Of a stretch of 35,391 nt of DNA, positions 15,790 to 23,423 are shown piece by piece (the first letter of the stretch is position 1; every line of letters begins with the position of its first letter). The stretch is from Myxococcales bacterium (GTDB taxonomy: Bacteria > Myxococcota > UBA4151). Under the pieces are notes generated by a model, which made no database searches, had not been told where the DNA came from, and worked only from the letters and a program-made list of their open reading frames with translations. A program made the position numbers and the translations under genes. The DNA lies in contig PBND01000053.1 in assembly GCA_002722845.1 (NCBI GenBank), positions 1 through 35,391 on the forward strand. Direction: 5' to 3'.

Positions 15790-17057
15790 AGAGCTAAGAT
15801 CACCAGATGGCTCACGGTGAGGAGTGCCTCACTCACCGCCGACATCGCGCCGGCACACAGGCCCGCATCCTCCGGGTGATAAATGATACCGTAAGCGTTT
15901 CCCGCAACGTTCAAGCCGAGGGAGATCAAGGCACCAATCAGTCCCCAGACCTCACGCCGGCAGGCGAAAACCGCCGTCCCGAGGGCAAAGTTGAGAAAGG
16001 TAAACGGCACGGTGAAGGCCAGAGCTTGTAAGTACGGCGCCCCCGGGGAGAATGCTGCACCGGCTAAGAGGGAGAGCAGCGGTTGGGCGAAAACGAACAG
16101 GAAGAGGCCACCGAAGACCCCCAGGCCAAAGAGCCAAAAGGCTGCTTTTTTGAGCAGATCGAAAGGGATCGATCCGTCTTCCGCTCGCCGGCGCACGAGG
16201 GCTGGAAAGAGGGCTGCAGCCACCGATGCAGCGACAAAATGCCCCGATTCCATCAACCGATATCCAGCCCCGTATAGACCGGCCATTTCATCACCGCCCT
16301 GGGGTAGTAACTCCCGGAGCATCACCACATCGATGCGGAAGACCATCGTGCCCAGAATCCCTGCGGCAGCGAAGGGCCAGGCTTCGATCAGGGCTGCGCG
16401 GAGGTCCGCCTTGCTCGGCTTGGCCGGCATGAGGCTCAAGCCCAAGCCCCCCATCCACCGAGCGGTCACGATGAGCCCCAGCACCTCCCCCAACAGGAAG
16501 GCGAGGAAGGCCACATGAAGGGCTTGCTCTTGGGGCACGATCCAGACACCCACACCACCCACGACGGCAAATACGAATCGAGCGGCGGTCCGCGCCCATG
16601 CCTCACCCCGAGCGTCTTCCAGGCCTCGCAGCCCGGAAGCACCCAGTTGGCTGGTGCCCTGCATCAAGATGGCTACAAACATGAGACCGTGCAGGACCAC
16701 GGGAAAATCGGGCGGGGCAATCGTGAGCCAGCCGGCGACGCCGAGACCAACGATCAGACTGCCCAAATGCTTCGCCCACACGGCCGCTTGAGCCTGGCCT
16801 AGATCACCAGCGGCCACATGACGGGTGTAAATGATGGGCAAACCGAGCGTCGCCGCGAAGCCCAAAATCTCCATGAGCGAGAAGGAATAGATGAAGAGGC
16901 CGAAGCCTTCTTGCCCCAAGCGCCGCGTCAGAGATGCATAGATGCCCAGGTTGAGGACTTTAGCCAGGAGTTGGGCAATTCCCAGCCAACTGGCGTTCGC
17001 CCGAATGCTCAGACGGTCTTGGCTCAATGGACGGGCAGCATCGGGCCTGGAATCCAT
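15762..17057 (-). CDS. Wzx-type polysaccharide flippase (MOP superfamily)
   Basis: The product is 431 residues with 12-14 hydrophobic segments. The N-terminal RANASWLGIAQLLAKVLNLG then SLTRRLGQEGFGLFIYSF is the classical start of polysaccharide flippases, and FRIDVVMLRELL in the middle matches the helix 7 region. It moves undecaprenyl-linked glycan units across the inner membrane. ATG 17057 is preferred over 17108 as it overlaps the upstream gene less (34 bp). A TTG that overlaps the upstream stop as TTGA would also be possible and would place the start closest to the first helix. The gene is read in the same direction as the RCC1 lipoprotein before it, and convergent with the methyltransferase. 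Confidence 0.88.
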   Translation of the reverse strand: MDSRPDAARPLSQDRLSIRANASWLGIAQLLAKVLNLGIYASLTRRLGQEGFGLFIYSFSLMEILGFAATLGLPIIYTRHVAAGDLGQAQAAVWAKHLGSLIVGLGVAGWLTIAPPDFPVVLHGLMFVAILMQGTSQLGASGLRGLEDARGEAWARTAARFVFAVVGGVGVWIVPQEQALHVAFLAFLLGEVLGLIVTARWMGGLGLSLMPAKPSKADLRAALIEAWPFAAAGILGTMVFRIDVVMLRELLPQGGDEMAGLYGAGYRLMESGHFVAASVAAALFPALVRRRAEDGSIPFDLLKKAAFWLFGLGVFGGLFLFVFAQPLLSLLAGAAFSPGAPYLQALAFTVPFTFLNFALGTAVFACRREVWGLIGALISLGLNVAGNAYGIIYHPEDAGLCAGAMSAVSEALLTVSHLVILALHRRAVMTT

Positions 17058-19510
17058 TCCTGGAGATCCGAACCGCCGCCTAGGTTCCCCTGCCCCGAAT
17101 AGCCCCAACAGAAGACCTGTCCGTCATCAGCTAAGGCACAAGAGCCGTAACGCGTCAGCGCCAAGTCCTTCACAGGCGGCAGGTTCACGACAGGCACACT
17201 GGCTCGACGGTTGCGACTGAAGCCATCACCTAACTGACCGTAAACCCCCCAGCCGACACAGCGGGCAACGCCCGGTCCAGCACCTGGATTCGTTCGATTG
17301 ATGAGACAGGAGTGGTAGAGCCCCAAGCTGAAATCCACCAGGTTACTAAAGGCACCTACAGGCGTCGGCTGCAGCCTTCGGTCCGTCGTCATATCGCCCA
17401 ACTGCCCTTCCGAGTTACGTCCCCAACAGTTCAAGGATTGATCCATGAGTTCGGCACAGACATGCTCCCCACCCGTGACCACTCGGCGCACCGCGGGTTG
17501 AATACCTTGGGCATGGAATTGGACGACCTCGGGCTCCCAGACCCCCTGCGTCGCCCCTGAGCCCCGGGATCCGATACCCACTTGTCCCTGTCTGTTATCC
17601 CCCCAGCAATAAAGTTGCCCTGCCCCGGTGACCGCGCAGACGGTGCGGCTCCACATCGACACCTGAGTCACACCGGTCAGCCCAACCACCGGAGAGGGTG
17701 TCGATCGAGTCTGGGCGCCTTCGACCTGGCCGGTTTGGCCGTAGTTGTCGGACCCCCAGCAGTAGAGAAGTTGGTCCTGACCCACAGCGCAGGTCGTATC
17801 CTGACCTGCGGCGACCTGACTCGCTGCCGGCATCGCTGCCACCCGTGTTGGGCTTGGCACCTTTTCATCAGCGATGCCTAGACCGAGTTGTCGCTGTTGG
17901 TTGTCCCCCCAACAGTAGACCTCGCCGTTCTGCAGGCGAGCGCAGCTGTGACGACCACCCGCCGCCACCTCTTCAACAGCCGTGAGCGTTCCGGCTCGCT
18001 TGGGGGTGAAAGCGACAGAGACCGTGCCATCACCGATCTGTCCGTCCGGATTAATTCCCCAACAGTAGACTTTACGATCCGTCCCCACCCCACAGGAATG
18101 CCGATTTCCCCCACTGAGACTTAGAAAGCGACGACCGGTTTCCATGGGGTTCGCCTCGGGAATGATCCCACCGGCTTGGGCGCGCCCCAAAGCGCCGAAC
18201 GGGTTCATGCCCCAACAAAAGACCCGACCATCAAGGCCCAGGCTGCAGACCGTAAATCGGCCCATAAACAAGCGAACAGACTGATGCGCTCCCTCGTCAA
18301 CGGCCGGGTCGTGGGGGGTACGAACCTTGCGCCCCGTTGGCTCACCCACCTGCCCGAAGTCGTTCCAGCCCCAACACCGAAGCCCCAGTTCGGGGCCGAT
18401 GGCACAGGTCTGGTGATAGTTGGCGATGATCTGAGTCACTCCGCTCAAGCCTTGGACGACCTGGGGTTGACGGCTGTTTGGCCCCCGGCCGACCCCGAGT
18501 TGCCCAGCCCAATTGACCCCCCAACAACTGACGACACCTTCACCGTGTAGCGCACAGGTGTGATCATCACCCACAGCCACTTGGGTGACGTTGTCGACAA
18601 ACTCGACCTGGAAGGGCACCGTCGAACGGGCCCGACTATCCCCTGTGCCGATTTCGCCGCCGGTCCCATTCCTGCCCCAACACCAGAGTTGCTGTTCCCC
18701 ATCGATGCCACAGACGTGCTGAGTCCCCACGACGATCTCGGTGAATGGGTCGAGGTTAGGACTGGGGATGAAGACCAGTTCTCTCGCCTCTCGGGTATCC
18801 GCACCGCACTGGCCATCGTTGTTGTTGCCAGCACACCAGGTGCTGCCATCGGCCTTACGAGCGATCGTCGTGTTCCCACCGGCCCAGACGTCGGCGATTT
18901 CCCCTTCCATACCCGCTGGAATTGTGGGCTCGGTGCGATTGTCTCGCGCCCCCCCACCCAATTGCCCAGCCCAACTGCTCCCCCAGCATTTGAGCGTCCC
19001 GCTCTCTTCGAGGGCGCAGGTGTGGGTTCCGCCAGTCCCTACAACCTTGGTGACTGGCCCCAGATTTCGGACCCGAGCGAAACCATACTCCCAAGGGGTT
19101 GGGTCGCCCCGTCGACCTAATTGCCCAGAGGTATTTTGGCCAACGCATCGGACCCTGCGATCCGCCCCAAGGACACAACTGTGATAACTTCCGACCGCCA
19201 TCCCCAGAACCGGGCGACGGCAGGCCGTTGTACAGCCGTCGGTCTCATCGTCGTTGCCATCGTCACATTCTTCGTAGCGCTCGTGGATCGGCAAGCGATT
19301 GCCCTGATGGATGCCGTCGCCACAGCGCCCGGCGCCCCCATCCGGAGGCTCGGGGCCCCAATCCCGCAATCCGGCGGCGCCGGCATCCTCGACGGGGCTG
19401 ATGACGAGGCCTGGATCGGGCACTGGCCCCGCATCATCACCGTGGCCCGGTAGCCCAGTGAAGCTACAGGCATTCAACACGATAAAGAAGAGGCTCAGCA
19501 GGCGGTACAT
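17024..19510 (-). CDS. Lipoprotein with 14 RCC1-type repeats and one DUF4215 motif
   Basis: The product is 828 residues from ATG 19510. The leader MYRLLSLFFIVLNAC ends in a lipobox (LNAC), so it is a lipoprotein with mature Cys15. A Pro/Asp/Gly-rich linker is followed by one DUF4215-type motif (RCGDGIHQGN, EECDDGN, DGCTTACRR). After that come 14 RCC1-like repeats, each built as HxCA...VxCWGxNxxGQLG. Fourteen is twice the seven blades of an RCC1 propeller, so two tandem propellers are likely. Almost every repeat has two cysteines set for a disulfide across the blade; the third repeat lacks the first one (NTTIARKADGSTWCAG). Exact function is unknown; a surface binding scaffold is inferred. An open frame continues upstream to 19771, but it is Arg-rich and covers the divergent promoter region. 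Confidence 0.88.
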   Translation of the reverse strand: MYRLLSLFFIVLNACSFTGLPGHGDDAGPVPDPGLVISPVEDAGAAGLRDWGPEPPDGGAGRCGDGIHQGNRLPIHERYEECDDGNDDETDGCTTACRRPVLGMAVGSYHSCVLGADRRVRCVGQNTSGQLGRRGDPTPWEYGFARVRNLGPVTKVVGTGGTHTCALEESGTLKCWGSSWAGQLGGGARDNRTEPTIPAGMEGEIADVWAGGNTTIARKADGSTWCAGNNNDGQCGADTREARELVFIPSPNLDPFTEIVVGTQHVCGIDGEQQLWCWGRNGTGGEIGTGDSRARSTVPFQVEFVDNVTQVAVGDDHTCALHGEGVVSCWGVNWAGQLGVGRGPNSRQPQVVQGLSGVTQIIANYHQTCAIGPELGLRCWGWNDFGQVGEPTGRKVRTPHDPAVDEGAHQSVRLFMGRFTVCSLGLDGRVFCWGMNPFGALGRAQAGGIIPEANPMETGRRFLSLSGGNRHSCGVGTDRKVYCWGINPDGQIGDGTVSVAFTPKRAGTLTAVEEVAAGGRHSCARLQNGEVYCWGDNQQRQLGLGIADEKVPSPTRVAAMPAASQVAAGQDTTCAVGQDQLLYCWGSDNYGQTGQVEGAQTRSTPSPVVGLTGVTQVSMWSRTVCAVTGAGQLYCWGDNRQGQVGIGSRGSGATQGVWEPEVVQFHAQGIQPAVRRVVTGGEHVCAELMDQSLNCWGRNSEGQLGDMTTDRRLQPTPVGAFSNLVDFSLGLYHSCLINRTNPGAGPGVARCVGWGVYGQLGDGFSRNRRASVPVVNLPPVKDLALTRYGSCALADDGQVFCWGYSGQGNLGGGSDLQEWIPGPMLPVH

Positions 19511-19625
19511 TGGGTTTTCCCATGGCTTCCTTACTGCATCCTTGGGACCCGTGCCAACGTCCTGCCTGAGCTCTTGTCGATGCGGCCGGTTGCCCTTCTC
19601 GGGAGCAGGGCCTAGTCTCCCAACC

Positions 19626-21035
19626 ATGAGATCATCGAATCCTGCAGAGATCCTCCTCCTCGATGCCGACAATCGAAGGCGCCTCGAATTGTTCGAGCGG
19701 CTCCAGGCCGCCGGTTTCACGGTCCTGCAGGCGGCAAACGCGCAAGATGCGGCCGATCTCCTTGCCCACACTGGTCCCGAGGCGACGGTGGTTGAGGCCG
19801 ATCAACTCACCAGTTTCCTCGAGACCTGTTTGCATGTCGAAACACCGCCCCCACTCTACCTGATTGGCCTGCCCCCGCTCGGTACGAAGATTCCCCACCT
19901 TGGAGCGGTCATCCCCGAGGGCCGACTCGACCTCTTGGACAGCCTCTTGTTTGGCCTGAGGCAGCGCATCATGCTGCGCGCCCAACGGGAAGATCTGGAG
20001 CGGGGCTTGGTGGAGTTAGCGCACCTCGCCATCGATCTGGGGCGTAGCGCTCGCAGCATTCCCGACGATGCGCTCCTGGGACAGTCACTCAGAGAAGTCG
20101 TCGAGATGGCTCAAGCGCGATTCACCACCCAAAAAGTACAGGTCTCGGGGCTCCTCTTCGCCCGCCAGCCTGGCACGCCTCTAACACTACGAGCCAGCAT
20201 CGGTGTTGATGACGAGTCCAAAGCATCCGCCCGCTATCTTAGCCTTGCCAGTGATTCCATCCGGCAGGATGAGATCGTCAAAGACACCGGTGGTGCCATT
20301 GCGGTCCCCCTTCCCACCCTTCAGTTCCAAAATGGGGCCATTGTGCTGTTGGGCATTGAGGCGGCCGATCTAAGCAGCTTTCAACGCTTGCTGGTCACCG
20401 CCGCGGCCGAAGTCAGTTTAGCCCGCGATGCAAACACGCTCTATCATTTGGCGATGATCGATGGGCTCACAACCATTTACAATCACGGTTACGGACAGTC
20501 TCGCCTGATCAAGGAGCTCAGACGAGTCTCCCGTAGCCGACTGGCGATCACCTTGGCGATTATCGACCTCGATCATTTCAAAGAGATCAACGACCGCCAC
20601 GGCCACATCGCTGGCGACCATTGTCTACGGTCCACGGCCAAGGCGCTAGGAAGCGCCATGCGAAGCACCGATATTTTGTACCGAAGTGGTGGTGAAGAGT
20701 TTGTGGTTGTCCTGCCGGGCTCCGGGCCTCAGCAGACCGAATTGATCGGCTCAAAACTCTGCGACACGCTGCGGCAGTTGCAGGTGGAGTGGAACGAGAT
20801 GCCCATCCCGATCACGGCGAGCGTCGGCTTGGCGAGTCTGCCGGCCCAGGCACTGGCGGACCGCTACACGGCGGGGACCGGCTGGACGGACCTCGCCCAT
20901 CGGATGCTCGAATTGGCCGATCAAGCCATGTATCAGGCGAAAGCGCGAGGACGAGACTGTTTCGAGCGCGCCGGCCACGTGGGTGATGTCAGCAATCACC
21001 CGTCGGTGGCTAAACTCTTACAATCGATGTCCTAA
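19626..21035 (+). CDS. Diguanylate cyclase (GGDEF) with receiver-like N-terminus
   Basis: The product is 469 residues from ATG 19626. Residues 1-110 look like a response-regulator receiver (AEILLLDADNRRRLELFERL, then AGFTVLQAANAQDAADLL), but the phosphoacceptor strand reads ATVVEAD, so the usual Asp seems replaced by Glu. The middle (about 140-285) resembles a GAF-type sensor (LRASIGVD, then GGAIAVPL). The C-terminal GGDEF domain has IDLDHFKEINDRHGHIAGD and the active GGEEF (355-359). An inhibitory RxxD site (RSTD, 346-349) lies exactly five residues before it. It should make cyclic di-GMP and be product-inhibited. It opens a four-gene plus-strand series, 73 nt before the next start. Confidence 0.9.
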   Translation: MRSSNPAEILLLDADNRRRLELFERLQAAGFTVLQAANAQDAADLLAHTGPEATVVEADQLTSFLETCLHVETPPPLYLIGLPPLGTKIPHLGAVIPEGRLDLLDSLLFGLRQRIMLRAQREDLERGLVELAHLAIDLGRSARSIPDDALLGQSLREVVEMAQARFTTQKVQVSGLLFARQPGTPLTLRASIGVDDESKASARYLSLASDSIRQDEIVKDTGGAIAVPLPTLQFQNGAIVLLGIEAADLSSFQRLLVTAAAEVSLARDANTLYHLAMIDGLTTIYNHGYGQSRLIKELRRVSRSRLAITLAIIDLDHFKEINDRHGHIAGDHCLRSTAKALGSAMRSTDILYRSGGEEFVVVLPGSGPQQTELIGSKLCDTLRQLQVEWNEMPIPITASVGLASLPAQALADRYTAGTGWTDLAHRMLELADQAMYQAKARGRDCFERAGHVGDVSNHPSVAKLLQSMS

Positions 21036-21108
21036 GGGACGAGCGACCATGACCAGGGACTTTCCCCTCTCTCCGTCCTCGCCTATCCTGCCACCGTCAG
21101 GAGCGAAG

Positions 21109-22383
21109 ATGCGCCACCTTCTCATCGCAGTATTTACCTTGTGGGGCCTACAGGCCCAGGCTGCTGGAACACTGGTATGGGTGGATTCGTCCGAAGCGAA
21201 AACCACCGCGTTAGCCGAAGAACTCCAGGCCTTGGCCGGTCCGATGAGCTTGTTTCAACTGGCCGGTGGAAAGGCCAGCAGCAACCAAACTGCGCAACTC
21301 GCCATCGGTGCCGCGGAGGAAGCCTGGCGGCAAGTTCGCCCTGATCTGATGGCCTCCGCATTACAGCAGGCTCGGGCTGCCCTTCGCAATGACCCGGCCC
21401 CCGGCGACGCCGCCCGCATGCGCCGCTTACTGTGCTTGGAGGCGGCCTACGAAGTCGGCGAGTTTCGAGCTGAGAAAGCACGGGCCCTCTTAAAGCAAGC
21501 CCTTGGATTAGGGCTCAAATCACTGCCGACGGATTTAAGCCATACACTCAGTCCCTTGGTCGACGAGCTACGAGCCCAAACGATCGCCAGCGTCGAACTC
21601 AACTTTCGCGTGCCACCGGGCGCTCGGGTTTTCGTCGACGACCAACCCCATGACCAGAGCGGTCCTGTCCAGGTCGCTGAAGGGCTCCATTTGGTCGGCA
21701 GCAGTCTGCAGGGGCATCGCCCCTCCTACCGCTGGATCGAGGCCAGTGGCCTGGGCAGCCACATCGACCTTCTCCCCACAGCAGCTCCGGAACTGGCGAC
21801 CCTCAAAGTCACGCTCACGGCAGCAGCCCGTGGCGATGCGCTCCAAGCAGATGCCCTGCGCCGAAAGTTAGGATTGCAGGCCCTCGTCCTGTGCAGCCTA
21901 CGGATGCTGGGGGGGCGCTACGATGGACGCTGTATGCGCCATGCCGATGATGGCTCGAAACGGGAATCTGTGGTGTCGTTTCATGAGGAAGAGCCTCTGT
22001 CCGGTCCCGCTCAACGCCTTTGGCAAGGCCTTCAGGCGGCTCCGACCGTCACCGTCGGATCGGTGGAGCCCACCGAGCGAATCGATCCGGGGCGTCGACA
22101 CGCCCTGGCTGGGGGGAGCCTGCTCACCCTTGGAATCATCGGTCTGGGCACGGGGGGCTACTACGGCCTGCGTGCAGCAGACGCTCACGAAGCCTACCTG
22201 GCAACACCGCAGACCGATACCGAGGAACTCGAGCGGCTCCGGGTCAACGGAAAGTCAGCCGCGCTGGGTGCTGATGTGGCCGTGAGCGTCGGCGCGATCT
22301 TTACAGCCATTGGATCAGGCCTGTTGTACCAGGCCCGTCAGAAGCGTCGCGGGGTGGCGGCTTTCGTTGGAGCCCAACCATGA
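21109..22383 (+). CDS. PEGA-like domain membrane/periplasmic protein
   Basis: The product is 424 residues. The start ATG 21109 follows AGGAG by 5 nt and gives a clean signal peptide (MRHLLIAVFTLWGLQAQAAG). The body is Ala/Leu-rich and helical (about 30-155). A PEGA-like sandwich follows (VELNFRVPPGARVFVDDQPH, VQVAEGLHLVG). Two C-terminal transmembrane segments (LAGGSLLTLGIIGLGTGGYYG and VAVSVGAIFTAIGSGLLYQA) complete it. This architecture, helical N-terminus then PEGA then a paired hydrophobic tail, is common in Myxococcota but of unknown function. Its stop overlaps the next start (ATGA), so it is co-translated with the Cys-rich lipoprotein. Confidence 0.75.
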   Translation: MRHLLIAVFTLWGLQAQAAGTLVWVDSSEAKTTALAEELQALAGPMSLFQLAGGKASSNQTAQLAIGAAEEAWRQVRPDLMASALQQARAALRNDPAPGDAARMRRLLCLEAAYEVGEFRAEKARALLKQALGLGLKSLPTDLSHTLSPLVDELRAQTIASVELNFRVPPGARVFVDDQPHDQSGPVQVAEGLHLVGSSLQGHRPSYRWIEASGLGSHIDLLPTAAPELATLKVTLTAAARGDALQADALRRKLGLQALVLCSLRMLGGRYDGRCMRHADDGSKRESVVSFHEEEPLSGPAQRLWQGLQAAPTVTVGSVEPTERIDPGRRHALAGGSLLTLGIIGLGTGGYYGLRAADAHEAYLATPQTDTEELERLRVNGKSAALGADVAVSVGAIFTAIGSGLLYQARQKRRGVAAFVGAQP

Positions 22384-23423
22384 GACTTCTTTGCCTTGTC
22401 CTCAGCCTGTCCATGGCCTGCACCGGTCTCTACGACTTCGACTCGGTGGAAAATCTGCCCTGCAATGCCGCCAACAACTGTGCGGCCGGTTATACCTGCC
22501 TCACCGATGCAGAGGGGGCTCGCTGTGTCCCCGACGCCATCCGCGGCGACGGCGAGAGTTGCAGCCGAACCAGTCAGTGCACGGCCGGTTTGATCTGTGA
22601 TGACAAAGACTGCCCCGCAGACCAAATGAACTGCCCAAGCCGGCTCTGCCGCCAGCCCTGTAATCCGGCCGACCCCACCAGTTGTGCGGCGGACAATCAA
22701 CTGTGCTGGACGGCCAATACACTCGATCCAGCCCATGCTGGGGGTAAGGGGTTTTGCGAGGAAGGCGATTGCGTCGACGATGCCTCCTGCGAGGGCGATG
22801 CGCTCTGTCTTCGGATTGGCGCTGTGACCACGGGTCTGTGTACCCCACGATGTGACCCCATCGATGTGGACGCCTGTGGTGCCGGCCAAAGCTGTCGGCC
22901 CCATGGCTCTGATCCGCGGCAAACCGCCTGTGCGCCGGAAGGTCGGGCCCAAGCGGGGGAAGCCTGTGGGCAAGAGGCCTGTGTGAAAGGCATGATCTGT
23001 ATTCAAGATCTGCAAAACGTCGAGCGCTGTGCCCAGGTCTGTGATCCGCAGCAGCTGCGGGGGGTCGGTTGCGAAGGCCCCAATCCCACCTGCTTTGGCA
23101 TCGAGGGTACCACCTATGGAGTGTGCATCGGCATCTGCGAGGGCTGGAACCCGGATCAGTGCGGTCTTGGCTTTAGCTGTCAGCCTCTCGATGCGGAATG
23201 GCTCCAAGGCTATTGTGGTGAAGCTGGCTCCAGCGGGCGGGGCGAAGCCTGCCCAGGGGGGCACGTCCACTGTGAGCCGGGCCTTCTCTGCTCCCCCCGT
23301 TCAGCAACCTGTCAGCCGGTCTGCCAGGTGACCCAAGCGGGCGAGACGTGCCGGGCCTTCGGTGCCAACCTGAACTGCATTCAGGCGGCCGCCGGTCGCA
23401 GCCTCTTTGGAGTGTGCGAGTGA
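22380..23423 (+). CDS. Cysteine-rich lipoprotein
   Basis: The product is 347 residues with a signal peptide and lipobox (LSLSMAC, mature Cys14). The remainder has about 45 Cys in short loops such as NNCAAGYTCLTDAEGARCVP, CSRTSQCTAGLICDD and CGLGFSCQPL. This is the Dickkopf/EB-module-like disulfide pattern seen in many myxobacterial surface lipoproteins. It has no enzymatic motif; a role as a surface or adhesion protein is inferred. Both ends overlap neighbours by 4 bp (ATGA at the start, GTGA at the end), which ties it firmly to the PEGA and J-domain genes. Confidence 0.8.
   Translation: MRLLCLVLSLSMACTGLYDFDSVENLPCNAANNCAAGYTCLTDAEGARCVPDAIRGDGESCSRTSQCTAGLICDDKDCPADQMNCPSRLCRQPCNPADPTSCAADNQLCWTANTLDPAHAGGKGFCEEGDCVDDASCEGDALCLRIGAVTTGLCTPRCDPIDVDACGAGQSCRPHGSDPRQTACAPEGRAQAGEACGQEACVKGMICIQDLQNVERCAQVCDPQQLRGVGCEGPNPTCFGIEGTTYGVCIGICEGWNPDQCGLGFSCQPLDAEWLQGYCGEAGSSGRGEACPGGHVHCEPGLLCSPRSATCQPVCQVTQAGETCRAFGANLNCIQAAAGRSLFGVCE

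Noticed and set aside
19511..19771. Upstream extension of the 14-repeat RCC1 lipoprotein
   Set aside because: The added residues are Arg-rich and overlap the start of the divergent cyclase gene; MYRLLSLFFIVLNAC is a proper lipoprotein leader.
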